In this document: positions 27,704 through 36,728 of the stretch, piece after piece | How positions within the stretch are numbered: the first letter of the stretch is position 1 | Layout of the letters: each line of letters starts with the position of its first letter | Assembly (NCBI RefSeq): GCF_017220215.1 | Contig: NZ_CP071130.1 | Coordinates: 806,001-870,000 of the forward strand | DNA from: Caballeronia sp. M1242 | GTDB lineage: Bacteria; Pseudomonadota; Gammaproteobacteria; Burkholderiales; Burkholderiaceae | DNA length: 64,000 bases | Direction: 5' to 3' | Position numbers and translations under genes: made by a program | The notes under the pieces: generated by a model | The model's input: only the letters and a program-made list of their open reading frames with translations | Databases searched by the model: none | Told to the model about the DNA's origin: nothing

Positions 27704-29041
27704 TTAACGCGCACTTGCAGCATGGTCTCGCTGCCGCAACGCCTCCGGCAAGCCGAACAGCAACAACAACGCGCAGACGACGCTCATTGCGCCGATTGCA
27801 TACAGCGCGGGCGTCGTGCTGCCGGTGACATCGCGAATACGACCGACCATCACCGGGCTCACGATTCCGCCCAGCTGCCCAAGTGTGTTGATGAGCGCGA
27901 TGCCGCCCGCCGCGCCGGCGCCCGTCAGCAGCTTCGGCGGCAATGCCCAGAAGGCGGGGATCGAAGCGATGACGCCCGCGCCCATCACGCCGAGCGCGAC
28001 GATCAAGAACGTCGTCTGCTTGTCGAATGCGCCTGCCGCGAAGAAACCCGCCGCAGCCATCAGGAGCAGCGCGCAGACGAACTTGCGGCGCTCGCCGGAT
28101 GTGTCGGACATGCGCCCCACGACGACCATGCACACCGCTCCGCAGATATACGGAACCGCCGTCAACAAGCCGATGATCGTCGGATTATGCGTACCCGCCG
28201 CGCGAATCAGATGCGGCGCCCAGAAATTGAGGCCGTACGACGCGATCTGGATCAGAAAGTAGATGAGGCCGAGCATTAGAAAGCCGGGTGTCCGGATCGC
28301 GCCGAAGAGCGAATGCCCCGTCGTCGTCGCCTGACTTTGCGTCGCGATCTGGCTCTTGAGCGTGCTCTTCTCCGCGCTGGTGAGCCACGCGGCATCGTCG
28401 ATGCGGTCCTTCAGCACCTTGAGCACGAGCACGCCCAGCAGCACGCAAGGCAAGCCGCCGAGCAGGAAGAGCCAATGCCATCCCGCGATGCCGAGCACGC
28501 CGTTCATATGCCCGAGCACGAGGCCCGACAATGGCGCGCCGACGAGCCCCGAGAACGCGGATGCGAGAAACAGCAAGGACGTGATCCGCCCGCGATAGCT
28601 GGCCGGAAACCATAACGTCAGGTAGTAGAGCACGCCGGGCGCGAAGCCGGCTTCCATTGCGCCGATGACGAAGCGCAGGGCATAAAACTGCCATTCGGTC
28701 TGCACGAAGACCATGAGCGCGGTCGCGATTCCCCACGAGATCATGATGCGCGCGATCCAGCGCCTCGCCCCGACCTTGTACAGCAACAAATTGCTCGGCA
28801 CCTCGAATAAGACGTAACCAATCACGAAGAGGCTTGCACCGAGACCGTAGGCGGTGTCGGAAAAGCCGAGCGTGCTTTGCAGTTGGAACTTAGCGAAGCT
28901 GATGTTGATACGGTCGAAGAACGCGAACAGATAACACAGCATGATGAGCGGCATGAGCCGCCATGCCACTTTCCGAACGATGTCGCTCGTGTTCTGCAAT
29001 GCCTGCGGCTTGTCCGCGGCGGATACGCTTAGGTCGCTCAT
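27704..29041 (-). CDS. MFS transporter, anion:cation symporter (ACS) family
   Basis: A 445-residue inner-membrane transporter with the 12-helix major facilitator pattern. FAFFDRINISFA at the first helix and the GWHWLFLLGGLPC segment are typical of the phthalate/4-hydroxyphenylacetate (ACS) group that imports organic acids by proton symport. The start at 29041 has AAGGAGA upstream. It is transcribed leftward 80 bases after the HMG-CoA lyase homologue and the CoA-transferase gene, so it probably imports the acid these enzymes activate and cleave. Confidence 0.92.
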   Translation of the reverse strand: MSDLSVSAADKPQALQNTSDIVRKVAWRLMPLIMLCYLFAFFDRINISFAKFQLQSTLGFSDTAYGLGASLFVIGYVLFEVPSNLLLYKVGARRWIARIMISWGIATALMVFVQTEWQFYALRFVIGAMEAGFAPGVLYYLTLWFPASYRGRITSLLFLASAFSGLVGAPLSGLVLGHMNGVLGIAGWHWLFLLGGLPCVLLGVLVLKVLKDRIDDAAWLTSAEKSTLKSQIATQSQATTTGHSLFGAIRTPGFLMLGLIYFLIQIASYGLNFWAPHLIRAAGTHNPTIIGLLTAVPYICGAVCMVVVGRMSDTSGERRKFVCALLLMAAAGFFAAGAFDKQTTFLIVALGVMGAGVIASIPAFWALPPKLLTGAGAAGGIALINTLGQLGGIVSPVMVGRIRDVTGSTTPALYAIGAMSVVCALLLLFGLPEALRQRDHAASAR

Positions 29042-29121
29042 GATTGTCTCCTTGTTTGTCCGTCCGTGATCGGAATTGTTATCGGACCGGCTGCTTCAAA
29101 TGGCTCGCTGTGATGGGGTAC

Positions 29122-30039
29122 TCAATCGGGCACGGGATGCAGGTCGCTATTGCGCCCGGCCTTCGCCACCTGCCCCGGCACCTCATGGCCGACGAGCGCA
29201 GGCAGCGTGCGGGACAGCGCGATCAGTCTCTCCAGATCGATGCCCGTCGGAATGCCCATCTCGTCGCACATGTTCACGAGGTCTTCGGTGCAGATGTTGC
29301 CGGATGCGCCGGGCGCGAATGGGCAACCGCCTAGCCCGCCTAACGCGGCATCGAAGCGTCGCGCGCCGGCGTCGTATGCGGCCAGCACGTTGGCGAGTCC
29401 CAGACCGCGCGTGTTATGGAAGTGCAGCGTCAACGCGGCAGCCGGAACATGTTCGAGCACTCGTAATACGACGCGCTCGACCTGACGAGGATTCGCCATT
29501 CCCGTCGTATCCGCCAGCGTGATTCCCTCGATGCCCATCTCGCGATAGCTGCGGACAATGGACACGACGCGGTCTTCATCGATGTTGCCCTCGAAAGGAC
29601 AGCCGAAAGACGTGGCCACCGTGCCATTCAGACGTATATTCGTTGTCCTAACTATCTCCGCGAAGCCATCGAGCGATGCTTGGCAACTCATGCGCATGTT
29701 CGCGCGATTGTGCGTCTGGCTTGCCGACATCACGAGGTTCAGTTCATCGGCTCCTGCCGCGACCGCGCGCTGCGCGCCCTTCACGTTCGGCACCAGCGCG
29801 ACGTACACCACGCCTGGCGCGCGTCGGATGCCGTGGAAGACCGCATCGCCATCGCGCAGCGCGGGAATCGCCTTGGGCGAGACGAAAGAGCCCGCCTCGA
29901 TGCGCGTGAAGCCGCACGCCGAGAGCCCGTCGATCAGCGCGATCTTGTCTGCGGTCTCGACCCATTTCGCCTCGATTTGCAAGCCGTCGCGCGGCGCGAC
30001 TTCCTGCACGATCAACTGTTCGCTGTAATCGCGCGTCAT
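29122..30039 (-). CDS. Hydroxymethylglutaryl-CoA lyase family protein
   Basis: A 305-residue TIM-barrel enzyme of the HMG-CoA lyase family, which cleaves 3-hydroxy-3-methylglutaryl-CoA (or a homologue such as citramalyl-type thioesters) to acetyl-CoA and a keto product. The metal and substrate motif is EVAPRDGLQIE at about residues 13-23, TTGMANP follows, and the catalytic Cys loop GGCPFAPGASGN is intact. The ATG overlaps the stop of the CoA-transferase gene (ATGA), so the two proteins are made together: CoA transfer followed by thioester cleavage. The exact substrate is not proven. Confidence 0.9.
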   Translation of the reverse strand: MTRDYSEQLIVQEVAPRDGLQIEAKWVETADKIALIDGLSACGFTRIEAGSFVSPKAIPALRDGDAVFHGIRRAPGVVYVALVPNVKGAQRAVAAGADELNLVMSASQTHNRANMRMSCQASLDGFAEIVRTTNIRLNGTVATSFGCPFEGNIDEDRVVSIVRSYREMGIEGITLADTTGMANPRQVERVVLRVLEHVPAAALTLHFHNTRGLGLANVLAAYDAGARRFDAALGGLGGCPFAPGASGNICTEDLVNMCDEMGIPTGIDLERLIALSRTLPALVGHEVPGQVAKAGRNSDLHPVPD

Positions 30040-31229
30040 TGGATGGCTCCTTCGGCGCGCAGGCGTTGCACGTCGCTTTCGTCGAAGCCGAGGGAAGCGA
30101 GCACGCTTTCCGTGTGCTCGCCGAGAGCCGGGCCCTGCCAGCGCACTTCGCCCGGCGAGTCGGAGAGCTTGGGCACAATGCCTGGCATCTTCACCGATAC
30201 GCCGCCCGGCAAGCTGGCCTGCAATAGCATGTCGCGCGCCTGATAATGCGCGTCGCCGATGATGTCAGCGACCGAATAGATACGGCCGGACGGCACGTCC
30301 GCGTCTTCGAGCGCGGCCAGCACGTCGTTCATCGCGCGATGCGATGTCCACGCGCCGATCGCTTCATCGAGCATCGCGCTGTGGCGCACGCGGCCATCGT
30401 TATGAGCGAGCGCGGGATCGTCGGCGAGATCCGGGCGGCCGATGACCTGCATCAGGCGCTTGTAGATGGGATCGCTGTTGCCCGCGATCACCACGAAGCC
30501 GCCGTCTTCCGTGCGGTACGTGTTCGACGGCGCGATACCCGGCAACGCACCGCCGCTACGCTCGCGCACGTGCCCGAGCAAGTCGTACTCGGGAACCAGG
30601 CTTTCCATCAGGTTGAACACGCTTTCGACGAGCGATACATCGACGACCTGCCCGTCGCCCTGCCCCGTCTTCACACGCAGCAGGGACATCAACGCGCCGA
30701 TCACGCCATGAAGCGACGCGAGCGAATCGCCCAGGCTGATGCCGACGCGCGCCGGTGTGCCGTCCGCGTCGCCGGTTGTATACCGAATGCCACCCATCGC
30801 CTCGCCGATCGCGCCGAAGCCCGGACGATCGCGGTATGGACCTGTCTGTCCATAGCCGGAGATGCGAACCATCGTGAGTTTCGGGTTTATTGCATGCAAA
30901 ACGTCCCAGCCGAGCCCGAGTTTTTCTAGCGCGCCGGGCCGCATGTTTTCGATGACGATGTCCGCATCGGCGGCCAGACGCTTGATGACGTCCGCCCCGT
31001 CGGGCGACTTGAGATTCACGCAAACGGACTTCTTGTTGCGCGACTGGAGATACCACCAGAGCGACGTGCCCTCGTGGAGTTTTCGCCATTTGCGAAGCGG
31101 ATCCCCGCCATTGGGCGCCTCGATTTTGATGACTTCCGCGCCGAACTCGGCCAGCATGCGCGCGGCAAACGGTGCGGCAATCAGCGTGCCGATCTCGATG
31201 ACGCGAATGCCCGTAAGCGGTCCGCTCAT
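30036..31229 (-). CDS. CaiB/BaiF family CoA-transferase
   Basis: A 397-residue class III CoA-transferase that moves CoA from a donor such as succinyl-CoA to an organic acid. The N-terminal GIRVIEIGTLIAAPFAARMLAEFGAEVIKIE pattern is classic (seen in part), and the catalytic Asp lies in GISLGDSLAS. The start at 31229 has GGAGA upstream; a longer frame to 31322 is not supported. It is the first gene of a leftward operon with the lyase and the MFS transporter. This fits a human SUGCT-like role on glutarate or 3-hydroxy-3-methylglutarate (inference). Confidence 0.9.
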   Translation of the reverse strand: MSGPLTGIRVIEIGTLIAAPFAARMLAEFGAEVIKIEAPNGGDPLRKWRKLHEGTSLWWYLQSRNKKSVCVNLKSPDGADVIKRLAADADIVIENMRPGALEKLGLGWDVLHAINPKLTMVRISGYGQTGPYRDRPGFGAIGEAMGGIRYTTGDADGTPARVGISLGDSLASLHGVIGALMSLLRVKTGQGDGQVVDVSLVESVFNLMESLVPEYDLLGHVRERSGGALPGIAPSNTYRTEDGGFVVIAGNSDPIYKRLMQVIGRPDLADDPALAHNDGRVRHSAMLDEAIGAWTSHRAMNDVLAALEDADVPSGRIYSVADIIGDAHYQARDMLLQASLPGGVSVKMPGIVPKLSDSPGEVRWQGPALGEHTESVLASLGFDESDVQRLRAEGAIQ

Positions 31230-31327
31230 GTTGCTTGTCTCCGTGAATGTATCGTTGAAGACAAGCTTATGGGCGGCGCACGCGCCACGTCCAACCGCAT
31301 TTCGGCAAGCACCGTTCGTCAAACGCG

Positions 31328-31363
31328 AACGCTCGGCGATCAGCGATCAGCGATCGGCGATCA
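31328..31363. repeat. Tandem heptamers starting at the LysR stop codon
   Basis: On the minus strand the LysR stop codon begins TGATCGC, CGATCGC, TGATCGC, TGATCGC, CGAGCGT: four clear 7-bp units and a decayed fifth. A comparable 7-bp array begins at the stop codon of the lipoprotein gene at 41105. Confidence 0.6.
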
Positions 31364-32281
31364 GCGCTGCGCGGCTTCTATCGAACGAAGATGGTCGTAT
31401 AGCAGCCGGCTTACCGGGGACAGCGCCGTCGAATCGCGCACGACGATGATGAGACTGCGCGCGGCCCACGCTTCGTCCAGCGGAACGGCCGCGAGTCCGA
31501 GCTGCCGCCCCATCGCCTCGAACACTGCGAGCGGCAACACGCCTACGCCCATGCCGGCCTGCACCATGCGGCACACGGCATCGAAGCCGGGCACGTGAAT
31601 GCGCAGCCGCAGCGGCTTGCCCGCCTGTCGCGCGGCGAGGTGCGTGCGCGCGTTGATGGAACTGGCCGAATGCAGGCCGATGTGATCGAAGTCGAGCGTA
31701 TCGGCGAAGGACACGCATTCGCGCATGGCAAGCGGATGATCGCCGGGCGTGACGATAATCAGCCGATCATGTCGATAATGCGTGCTTTCGAGGCCGCGCG
31801 TATCGGCTTCGCCCGAACAGATGCCGAGATCCACGAGGCTGTCCAGCACGCCATCCACGATGCCGGCGCTCGGCCGCTCTTCGAGATCGATCTTGATCTG
31901 GCCGTGCGCGGCGGAGAAGGCCCGCAGGTCTTCCGGCAAGAACTCCACGATGGCCGAGAGGTTCGCCATCATGCGCACGTAGCCGCGCACGCCGCTCGCA
32001 TGCTCGGCCAGTTCGATGCCAATGTTCTCGACATCGCGCAGCACGCGGCGGGCGTGATGCAGCAGCGTCTCGCCGGCGGGCGTCAGCGCCATGCCGCGCG
32101 CCTTGCGTTCGAAGAGCGCGGCGCCGACGGCCTGCTCCAGTTCCAGCAGCCGCTTGCTGGCCGCCGACACCGCGATGGCCTCGCGATCCGCCGCACGGGT
32201 GAGCGTGCCTTCCTCGAAGACCGCGACGAAGAGTTGAAGTGTCGTGAGGTCGAGACGCCGCAGCAGGTTCTTGAGCGCCAT
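31361..32281 (-). CDS. LysR family transcriptional regulator
   Basis: A 306-residue LysR regulator. The N-terminal winged helix (about residues 8-68) includes LQLFVAVFEEGTLTRAADREAIAVSAASKRLLELE. The effector-binding domain covers about 92-300. It is encoded upstream of and in the same direction as the CoA-transferase operon and is its probable regulator. The start at 32281 is adjacent to the thioesterase gene end. A tandem heptamer array begins at its stop codon. Confidence 0.92.
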   Translation of the reverse strand: MALKNLLRRLDLTTLQLFVAVFEEGTLTRAADREAIAVSAASKRLLELEQAVGAALFERKARGMALTPAGETLLHHARRVLRDVENIGIELAEHASGVRGYVRMMANLSAIVEFLPEDLRAFSAAHGQIKIDLEERPSAGIVDGVLDSLVDLGICSGEADTRGLESTHYRHDRLIIVTPGDHPLAMRECVSFADTLDFDHIGLHSASSINARTHLAARQAGKPLRLRIHVPGFDAVCRMVQAGMGVGVLPLAVFEAMGRQLGLAAVPLDEAWAARSLIIVVRDSTALSPVSRLLYDHLRSIEAAQR

Positions 32282-32287
32282 GACCCT

Positions 32288-32674
32288 TCAGCGCGCGTAC
32301 TTGAAGGTTCCCTGCGCGCTCGCGATCATCACGCGATCGTCGACCCACGCCTCGCCGCGCGCAAAGTACACGGAGCGTCCCTTGCGTTCGAGAAAGCCTT
32401 TGGCCACGACCTTATCGCCGATGCCGCGATCGAGGTAATTCACCGTGAGCGAGAGCGTGAAGCCGTGAATGGGAGCAGATGCCGTCGTGAAGAGACCGGT
32501 GTAGCCGCAGGCGGCATCCAGCAGCGTGGCGATTGCTCCGCCCTGCAAGATGCGCTGGCGGTTGAGATGGCCTGCATGTATCGGCATCGTGAATTCCGCG
32601 TAGCCGTCGCGCCACGCGGTGAGTGTCGCGCCGAGTGCTTCGAGGAAAGGATTGTCGAGATCCAGATTCGCCAA
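32288..32674 (-). CDS. PaaI family (hotdog-fold) thioesterase
   Basis: A 128-residue acyl-CoA thioesterase-like protein. The hotdog-fold hallmark is the long helix LQGGAIATLLDAACGYTGL with its catalytic Asp, followed by the strands LSLTVNYLDRGIGDKVVAKGFLERKG (seen in part). The start is TTG at 32674, seven bases after GGGAGG; this gives the usual family length of about 130 residues, whereas a frame extending to 32776 has no binding site. It lies 6 bases from the LysR gene, in the same direction. It likely releases CoA from an acyl or aryl thioester. Confidence 0.85.
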   Translation of the reverse strand: MANLDLDNPFLEALGATLTAWRDGYAEFTMPIHAGHLNRQRILQGGAIATLLDAACGYTGLFTTASAPIHGFTLSLTVNYLDRGIGDKVVAKGFLERKGRSVYFARGEAWVDDRVMIASAQGTFKYAR

Positions 32675-32789
32675 CTGTGCGCCTCCCTGCGTCAGAGCTT
32701 CTTCGTCGCGTCGACTTTTGAGCTTGGGAGGATTGTGCCATCGCAGGGCCGCGCCTGCGCGCGCCGGCCCCGGCAAGGACGACGCAGGT

Positions 32790-33281
32790 TCAGCGCAGAC
32801 GAGGTTTCAGATGAAGCGCGATGAGCGTCAGCGTGGCGAGCTTCGTCAGGCATTCGACGGTCGAAAGAATGGCGAGCCACGGCGCATGCCCGAACTCGCC
32901 GGGCAGTTCAGGCGCGATGGCGAGCACGCTCGTGACGCACACGAACAACAGCAGATAGCGCGCGAAGCGCCGCCCGCGCAGCGCAAGCCCCGCGATCAGC
33001 ATCAGGAGCGCCTTGGCCGTCAGCACGGCGGCGATCTGTTGACCGCGGCTGTCCGCATCGATTTCCCACGGCACTTCGAAGAGCGACCACGCGACCATCA
33101 CGCACGTCGAGGCCGCGAGTGCCCGCCGCAGGCCGTCCGCGTCGTTGCGCGCGTCGATGAACGAGCGTCCGCGCACAGGCGAGTCGATGCGGTGCGCACG
33201 GTCGTCGATTTCCGACGAAACAGTGGACAGGGAAGGCGGCAATCGTGGCTCGACTGCCGCGTGTTCATCGACGTGCATCAT
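32790..33281 (-). CDS. Hypothetical multi-helix membrane protein
   Basis: A 163-residue protein with a hydrophilic N-terminus of about 60 residues and four predicted membrane helices: ALAASTCVMVAWSLF, IAAVLTAKALLMLIAGLA, YLLLFVCVTSVLAIA and LAILSTVECLTKLATLTLIAL. No family is recognised. Start 33281 has TGGAG six bases upstream; the next codon is also ATG. A run of nine T on the minus strand and a hairpin (33348-33381) lie in its leader, which could be regulatory. Confidence 0.62.
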   Translation of the reverse strand: MMHVDEHAAVEPRLPPSLSTVSSEIDDRAHRIDSPVRGRSFIDARNDADGLRRALAASTCVMVAWSLFEVPWEIDADSRGQQIAAVLTAKALLMLIAGLALRGRRFARYLLLFVCVTSVLAIAPELPGEFGHAPWLAILSTVECLTKLATLTLIALHLKPRLR

Positions 33282-33961
33282 ACGGCGCTCCAGCGACGCG
33301 AACGAGACGCGCAAAAAAAAAGGCGCGGTGAGATATATAGGCAGGCACTTTCTGCATACGCCAGCGTAGGCGTTCAGAAAGAAAACGGATTCGAGCGACG
33401 CACTGTTTTCTTCTTGCGTCGGCGCAATGCTTTGTAACGATGGAATGTGGCGAACCGACCGCGACGACTGCGCGTCTCTTACGATACGCAGATCCGCCGT
33501 TCGGCGCGAATTGCCTTTGGCTATCGATATTCGCTGCGCGCCCATTCTCGAATGCCGAATTGCCGCGCAACGAATCGCAGTGCAAAACGCTTAGTTATAT
33601 CCGCGAACCACGCAGGACTTTTGTTCCTCTTCTGTTTTTTCTCCCGCGAAACGGCCGCATACGTCGGCAACATATTCCGGTTCGGCGCACACCTGGCTAG
33701 AGCGGTGGGAAGCCGTTGCAGTCGAGTCGCCCGGGGCCTGCTGATCGTCCATCCATTCTGCAAAATGCGCGTGTTGCGTATTGGATCGAGCATCCATCTT
33801 TGCCTCCTGTTTACACTCGAATAATCGAGACATATTCAGCATGCGCTTCCTCGGGCCAAGTGGCCCTAGTGGATTTCATCGATAGACGCGAGGAAAGACG
33901 GTGTCGATCATTTAAAAAGTGCCCGCATAAAGCGTATTCGCGACGTACGAAACAACATTCC
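33282..33961. other. AT-richer gene-poor region
   Basis: A 680-base stretch with lower GC than its surroundings, between the membrane-protein gene and the oxidase gene (both leftward). It holds a 9-base A/T homopolymer (33313-33321) and a hairpin with a 7-bp outer stem CTTTCTG / CAGAAAG and inner CGCC / GGCG (33348-33381). One possible small gene on the minus strand (33591-33797) is listed separately. The other open frames here lack binding sites and normal codon use. Confidence 0.5.
33591..33797 (-). CDS. Possible small orphan protein
   Basis: A 68-residue open frame starting MDARSNTQHAHFAEW, acidic and soluble with three Cys. The reason to list it is a strong AGGAGG placed six bases before the ATG in a region otherwise without genes. 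No family is recognised and codon use differs from neighbours, so it may be a recently acquired gene or a chance frame. Confidence 0.35.
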   Translation of the reverse strand: MDARSNTQHAHFAEWMDDQQAPGDSTATASHRSSQVCAEPEYVADVCGRFAGEKTEEEQKSCVVRGYN

Positions 33962-35134
33962 CTAAACGACGTTTTTCTCCACAATCGGCCGGCCTTCCAT
34001 GACACGCGCCCAACCGAGCGGCGCTAGATCGAGTGTCGTATAGCGGCCATTCAGAATCAGTTCGCTGACGCCGCGCCCGGTTGCCGGGCCGTGCTGCAGG
34101 CCGTGTCCGCTAAAGCCGCTTGCAAAGATGCAATTGTCGATGGCCGGATGAAAGCCGATTATCGCGTTCTGATCCAGCACGTTGTATTCGTAATAGCCGG
34201 ACCAGCAGCGCTCGACCCGCAACGCCTCGAACTGCGGCACGCGATGCGCGAGCGTCGGCCAGACCACGTCGTCGAAAAGGGCGTGGTCCACTTCGTCGAG
34301 CGGAAGGTCGTCGGGGTCGTTATCCGCCGATGGCGACGTCCCGCAAATATACGTGCGCCCTTCCGGGCGGAAATAGACGCCGGTCGGGTCGATCAGGAGC
34401 GGACACGCGTCGAGCTTCGCCGGTGACGACACATTGAAGATGCTGCGTCGCCGCGCGTGTACCGGAAGGTCGATGCCGAGCATCGCCGCAATGGCACGCG
34501 ACCACGCGCCGGCCGCATTCACGACCATATCGCACGAATATGCTTCGCCGTTCGATGCGCGCACGCGCGTCACGCGCCGCCCTTCACGTTCGATGCCGGT
34601 CACGTCTGCCGTCACGTAACGCGCGCCGAGCGACTGCGCCTTGCGTCGCAACGCCTGCACGAGGCCGTAGCCATCGAACCAGCCTTCGCCACGCTCGCCG
34701 AATGCGCCCGCCGCCAAGTCGTCCGTATTGAGCCACGGAAAGCGCGCCCGCAACGCGGCGGGATCGAGCAGCGTGATGTCGGCGCCGAGCGCGCGTTGCA
34801 TCGCATGATTCTCGCGCAACGTGTCTTCGCCGCGCGGCGTCGCGAGAAAGAGATAACCGCCTTCGTGCAAGTCGATGGACGGCCGCTCGCCGTTCACTTC
34901 GAGCCGCTCGCCGATGTCGCGCAGGAACTCGATGCCGAACAGCGACATGCGCACGGAGAGCGGCGTCGAGAACTGCTGGCGGATCGATGCCGCCGACAAC
35001 GCAGACGACGAGCGCGCGTAAGTCGGATCGCGCTCGATCACCGTGACCTGCACGCCCGGGTCCGATGCCCGCAAGAAATACGCGACCGAACTCCCGATCA
35101 CGCCGCCACCGACGATCACTACCTGTTGAGCCAC
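33962..35134 (-). CDS. FAD-dependent oxidoreductase (DAO family)
   Basis: A 390-residue amine or amino-acid oxidase/dehydrogenase of the DAO family. The FAD-binding Rossmann motif VVIVGGGVIGSSVAY is at residues 5-19, and the C-terminal GFSGHGLQHGPATGRGVSELI closes the flavin site. Translation starts at GTG (35134) after a GGGGGCGG-like site. It follows the aldehyde dehydrogenase gene by 34 bases in the same direction. In Pseudomonas the AmaA/AmaB pair oxidises L-pipecolate and then dehydrogenates piperidine-6-carboxylate, and this pair could do the same; other amines cannot be excluded. Confidence 0.88.
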   Translation of the reverse strand: MAQQVVIVGGGVIGSSVAYFLRASDPGVQVTVIERDPTYARSSSALSAASIRQQFSTPLSVRMSLFGIEFLRDIGERLEVNGERPSIDLHEGGYLFLATPRGEDTLRENHAMQRALGADITLLDPAALRARFPWLNTDDLAAGAFGERGEGWFDGYGLVQALRRKAQSLGARYVTADVTGIEREGRRVTRVRASNGEAYSCDMVVNAAGAWSRAIAAMLGIDLPVHARRRSIFNVSSPAKLDACPLLIDPTGVYFRPEGRTYICGTSPSADNDPDDLPLDEVDHALFDDVVWPTLAHRVPQFEALRVERCWSGYYEYNVLDQNAIIGFHPAIDNCIFASGFSGHGLQHGPATGRGVSELILNGRYTTLDLAPLGWARVMEGRPIVEKNVV

Positions 35135-35168
35135 GCCGCCCCCGTCGCAGTCGTTTGCGCTGAACGCT

Positions 35169-36668
35169 TCAGCCGAGATTGAAGTCGATGCCCTGCGCGA
35201 GCGGCAATTCGGACGAGTAGTTGATCGTGTTGGTCGCGCGGCGCATGTAGGCCTTCCACGCGTCCGAGCCCGATTCGCGTCCGCCGCCCGTTTCCTTTTC
35301 GCCGCCGAACGCGCCGCCGATTTCCGCGCCGCTCGGCCCGATGTTCACGTTCGCGATGCCGCAGTCGCTGCCCGACGCGGACAGGAATCGCTCGGCTTCG
35401 CGCAGGTCCGTGGTGAACGCGCACGACGACAAGCCATGCACGGCCGCGTTGTTCAGCGCGATGGCTTCGTCGAAAGCGCGGTAGCGCATCACATAGAGAA
35501 TCGGCGCGAACGTTTCATTTAGGACAACTTCGGTTTGCGCGGGCATCTCGACGAGCGCGGGGCGCACGTAGTAGCCGTTCTCGCAGCCTTCGACCGTCAC
35601 GCGCTCGCCGCCGAAGACCTTGCCGCCCTCGCCCTTCGCCTGTTCCAGCGCGTCCTGCATGCGCGCGAACGACTGCACGTCGATGAGCGGCCCCATCAAC
35701 ACGCCGTCGTTCAACGGATTGCCGATGGGCACTTTCGCGTACAAGTCCTTGAGACGCGCGACGGTTTCATCGTAGATGCTGTCGTGGACGAAGAGACGCC
35801 GCAGCGACGTGCACCGCTGGCCCGCCGTGCCGACCGCCGAAAAGAGGATGCCGCGCAGCGCTAGATCGCGATTGGCCGTCTCTGAAACGATGCCCGCGTT
35901 ATTGCCACCGAGTTCGAGAATCGAGCGGCCGAAGCGGCGCGCGACCTCAACGCCCACCGCGCGGCCCATTTCCGTGCTGCCCGTCGCACTGACGATATCC
36001 GAGCGCTTGTCCGCGACGAGCTGCGTGCCGATGTCGCGGTCGCCGATCACCACTGCCGCGAGTCCCGGTGGCGCGCTGCCGAACTCGTCGAGCGCTTCGC
36101 GAAAGATGCGATCCACGGCGAGCGCGGTCAGCGGCGTTTTCTCCGACGGCTTCCAGACGACCGCATTGCCGCACACGAGCGCGAGCGCCGCGTTCCACGA
36201 CCAGACCGCGACCGGAAAATTGAACGCGGAAATGATGGTGCAGACGCCGAACGGATGCCACGTCTCCGCCATGCGATGCCCCGGTCTTTCCGATGCGATC
36301 GTCAGACCGTAAAGCTGCCGCGATAGGCCGACGGCGAAGTCGCAGATGTCGATCATCTCCTGCACTTCGCCGAGTCCTTCCTGCAGGATCTTGCCTGCTT
36401 CCAGCGAGACGAGCCGCCCGAGCGCGGTCTTCTTCTCGCGCAAGCGATTGCCGAGCAGCCGCACGAGTTCGCCCCGCCGCGGCGCGGGCACGTTGCGCCA
36501 GTGAGCGAACGCGGTGCGCGCCTGAGCGAGCGTGGCGTCGACCTCGGCGGCGGTATGGCGCTTCACGCGCCCGATGACCTGCCCCGTGATCGGCGACGTG
36601 ACGGCGAGGTCGCCGTCCTCGACGAGCCCTGCAATGCCGAGGTCGGAAAGAATCGATTGAGCGTCCAC
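35169..36668 (-). CDS. amaB: ALDH7-type aldehyde dehydrogenase (AmaB / alpha-aminoadipate semialdehyde class)
   Basis: A 499-residue NAD-dependent dehydrogenase of the antiquitin (ALDH7) class. The general base Glu lies in ILELGGNNAGIV and the catalytic Cys in GTAGQRCTSLRRL. ISAFNFPVAVWSWN and the C-terminal NVNIGPSGAEIGGAFGGEK segment are typical of L-piperidine-6-carboxylate / aminoadipate semialdehyde dehydrogenases in lysine breakdown. The start is GTG at 36668, eight bases after AGAGGA. A perfect 16-bp palindrome lies 45 bases upstream, between this gene and the divergent XRE-cupin regulator. The enzyme class is clear; the lysine role rests on the class and its oxidase partner. Confidence 0.9.
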   Translation of the reverse strand: MDAQSILSDLGIAGLVEDGDLAVTSPITGQVIGRVKRHTAAEVDATLAQARTAFAHWRNVPAPRRGELVRLLGNRLREKKTALGRLVSLEAGKILQEGLGEVQEMIDICDFAVGLSRQLYGLTIASERPGHRMAETWHPFGVCTIISAFNFPVAVWSWNAALALVCGNAVVWKPSEKTPLTALAVDRIFREALDEFGSAPPGLAAVVIGDRDIGTQLVADKRSDIVSATGSTEMGRAVGVEVARRFGRSILELGGNNAGIVSETANRDLALRGILFSAVGTAGQRCTSLRRLFVHDSIYDETVARLKDLYAKVPIGNPLNDGVLMGPLIDVQSFARMQDALEQAKGEGGKVFGGERVTVEGCENGYYVRPALVEMPAQTEVVLNETFAPILYVMRYRAFDEAIALNNAAVHGLSSCAFTTDLREAERFLSASGSDCGIANVNIGPSGAEIGGAFGGEKETGGGRESGSDAWKAYMRRATNTINYSSELPLAQGIDFNLG

Positions 36669-36712
36669 GGTGGAATCCTCTCGTGCTGCTGCGTTGAACG
36701 GTGCGCCGACGT

Positions 36713-36728
36713 GTTTCTGATCAGAAAC
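36713..36728. promoter_or_regulatory. Perfect 16-bp palindromic operator candidate
   Basis: GTTTCTGATCAGAAAC is a perfect palindrome in the divergent gap between the aldehyde dehydrogenase (45 bases upstream of its GTG) and the XRE-cupin regulator. A related half-site ATCGGAAAC and a short inverted repeat GGAAA/TTTCC occur at 36852-36868 just before the regulator start. Binding by the XRE protein is inference. Confidence 0.65.

Noticed and set aside
30880..30910. A further GCATGC-containing copy (TTGCATGCAAAACG) in the CoA-transferase gene
   Set aside because: It encodes conserved CaiB residues (LHAINPKL) and lacks the inverted-repeat arms, so it is probably chance.
33447..33824. A 125-codon plus-strand frame in the AT-rich gap
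   Set aside because: No ribosome binding site, Arg/Phe/Cys-rich composition and no recognisable family.
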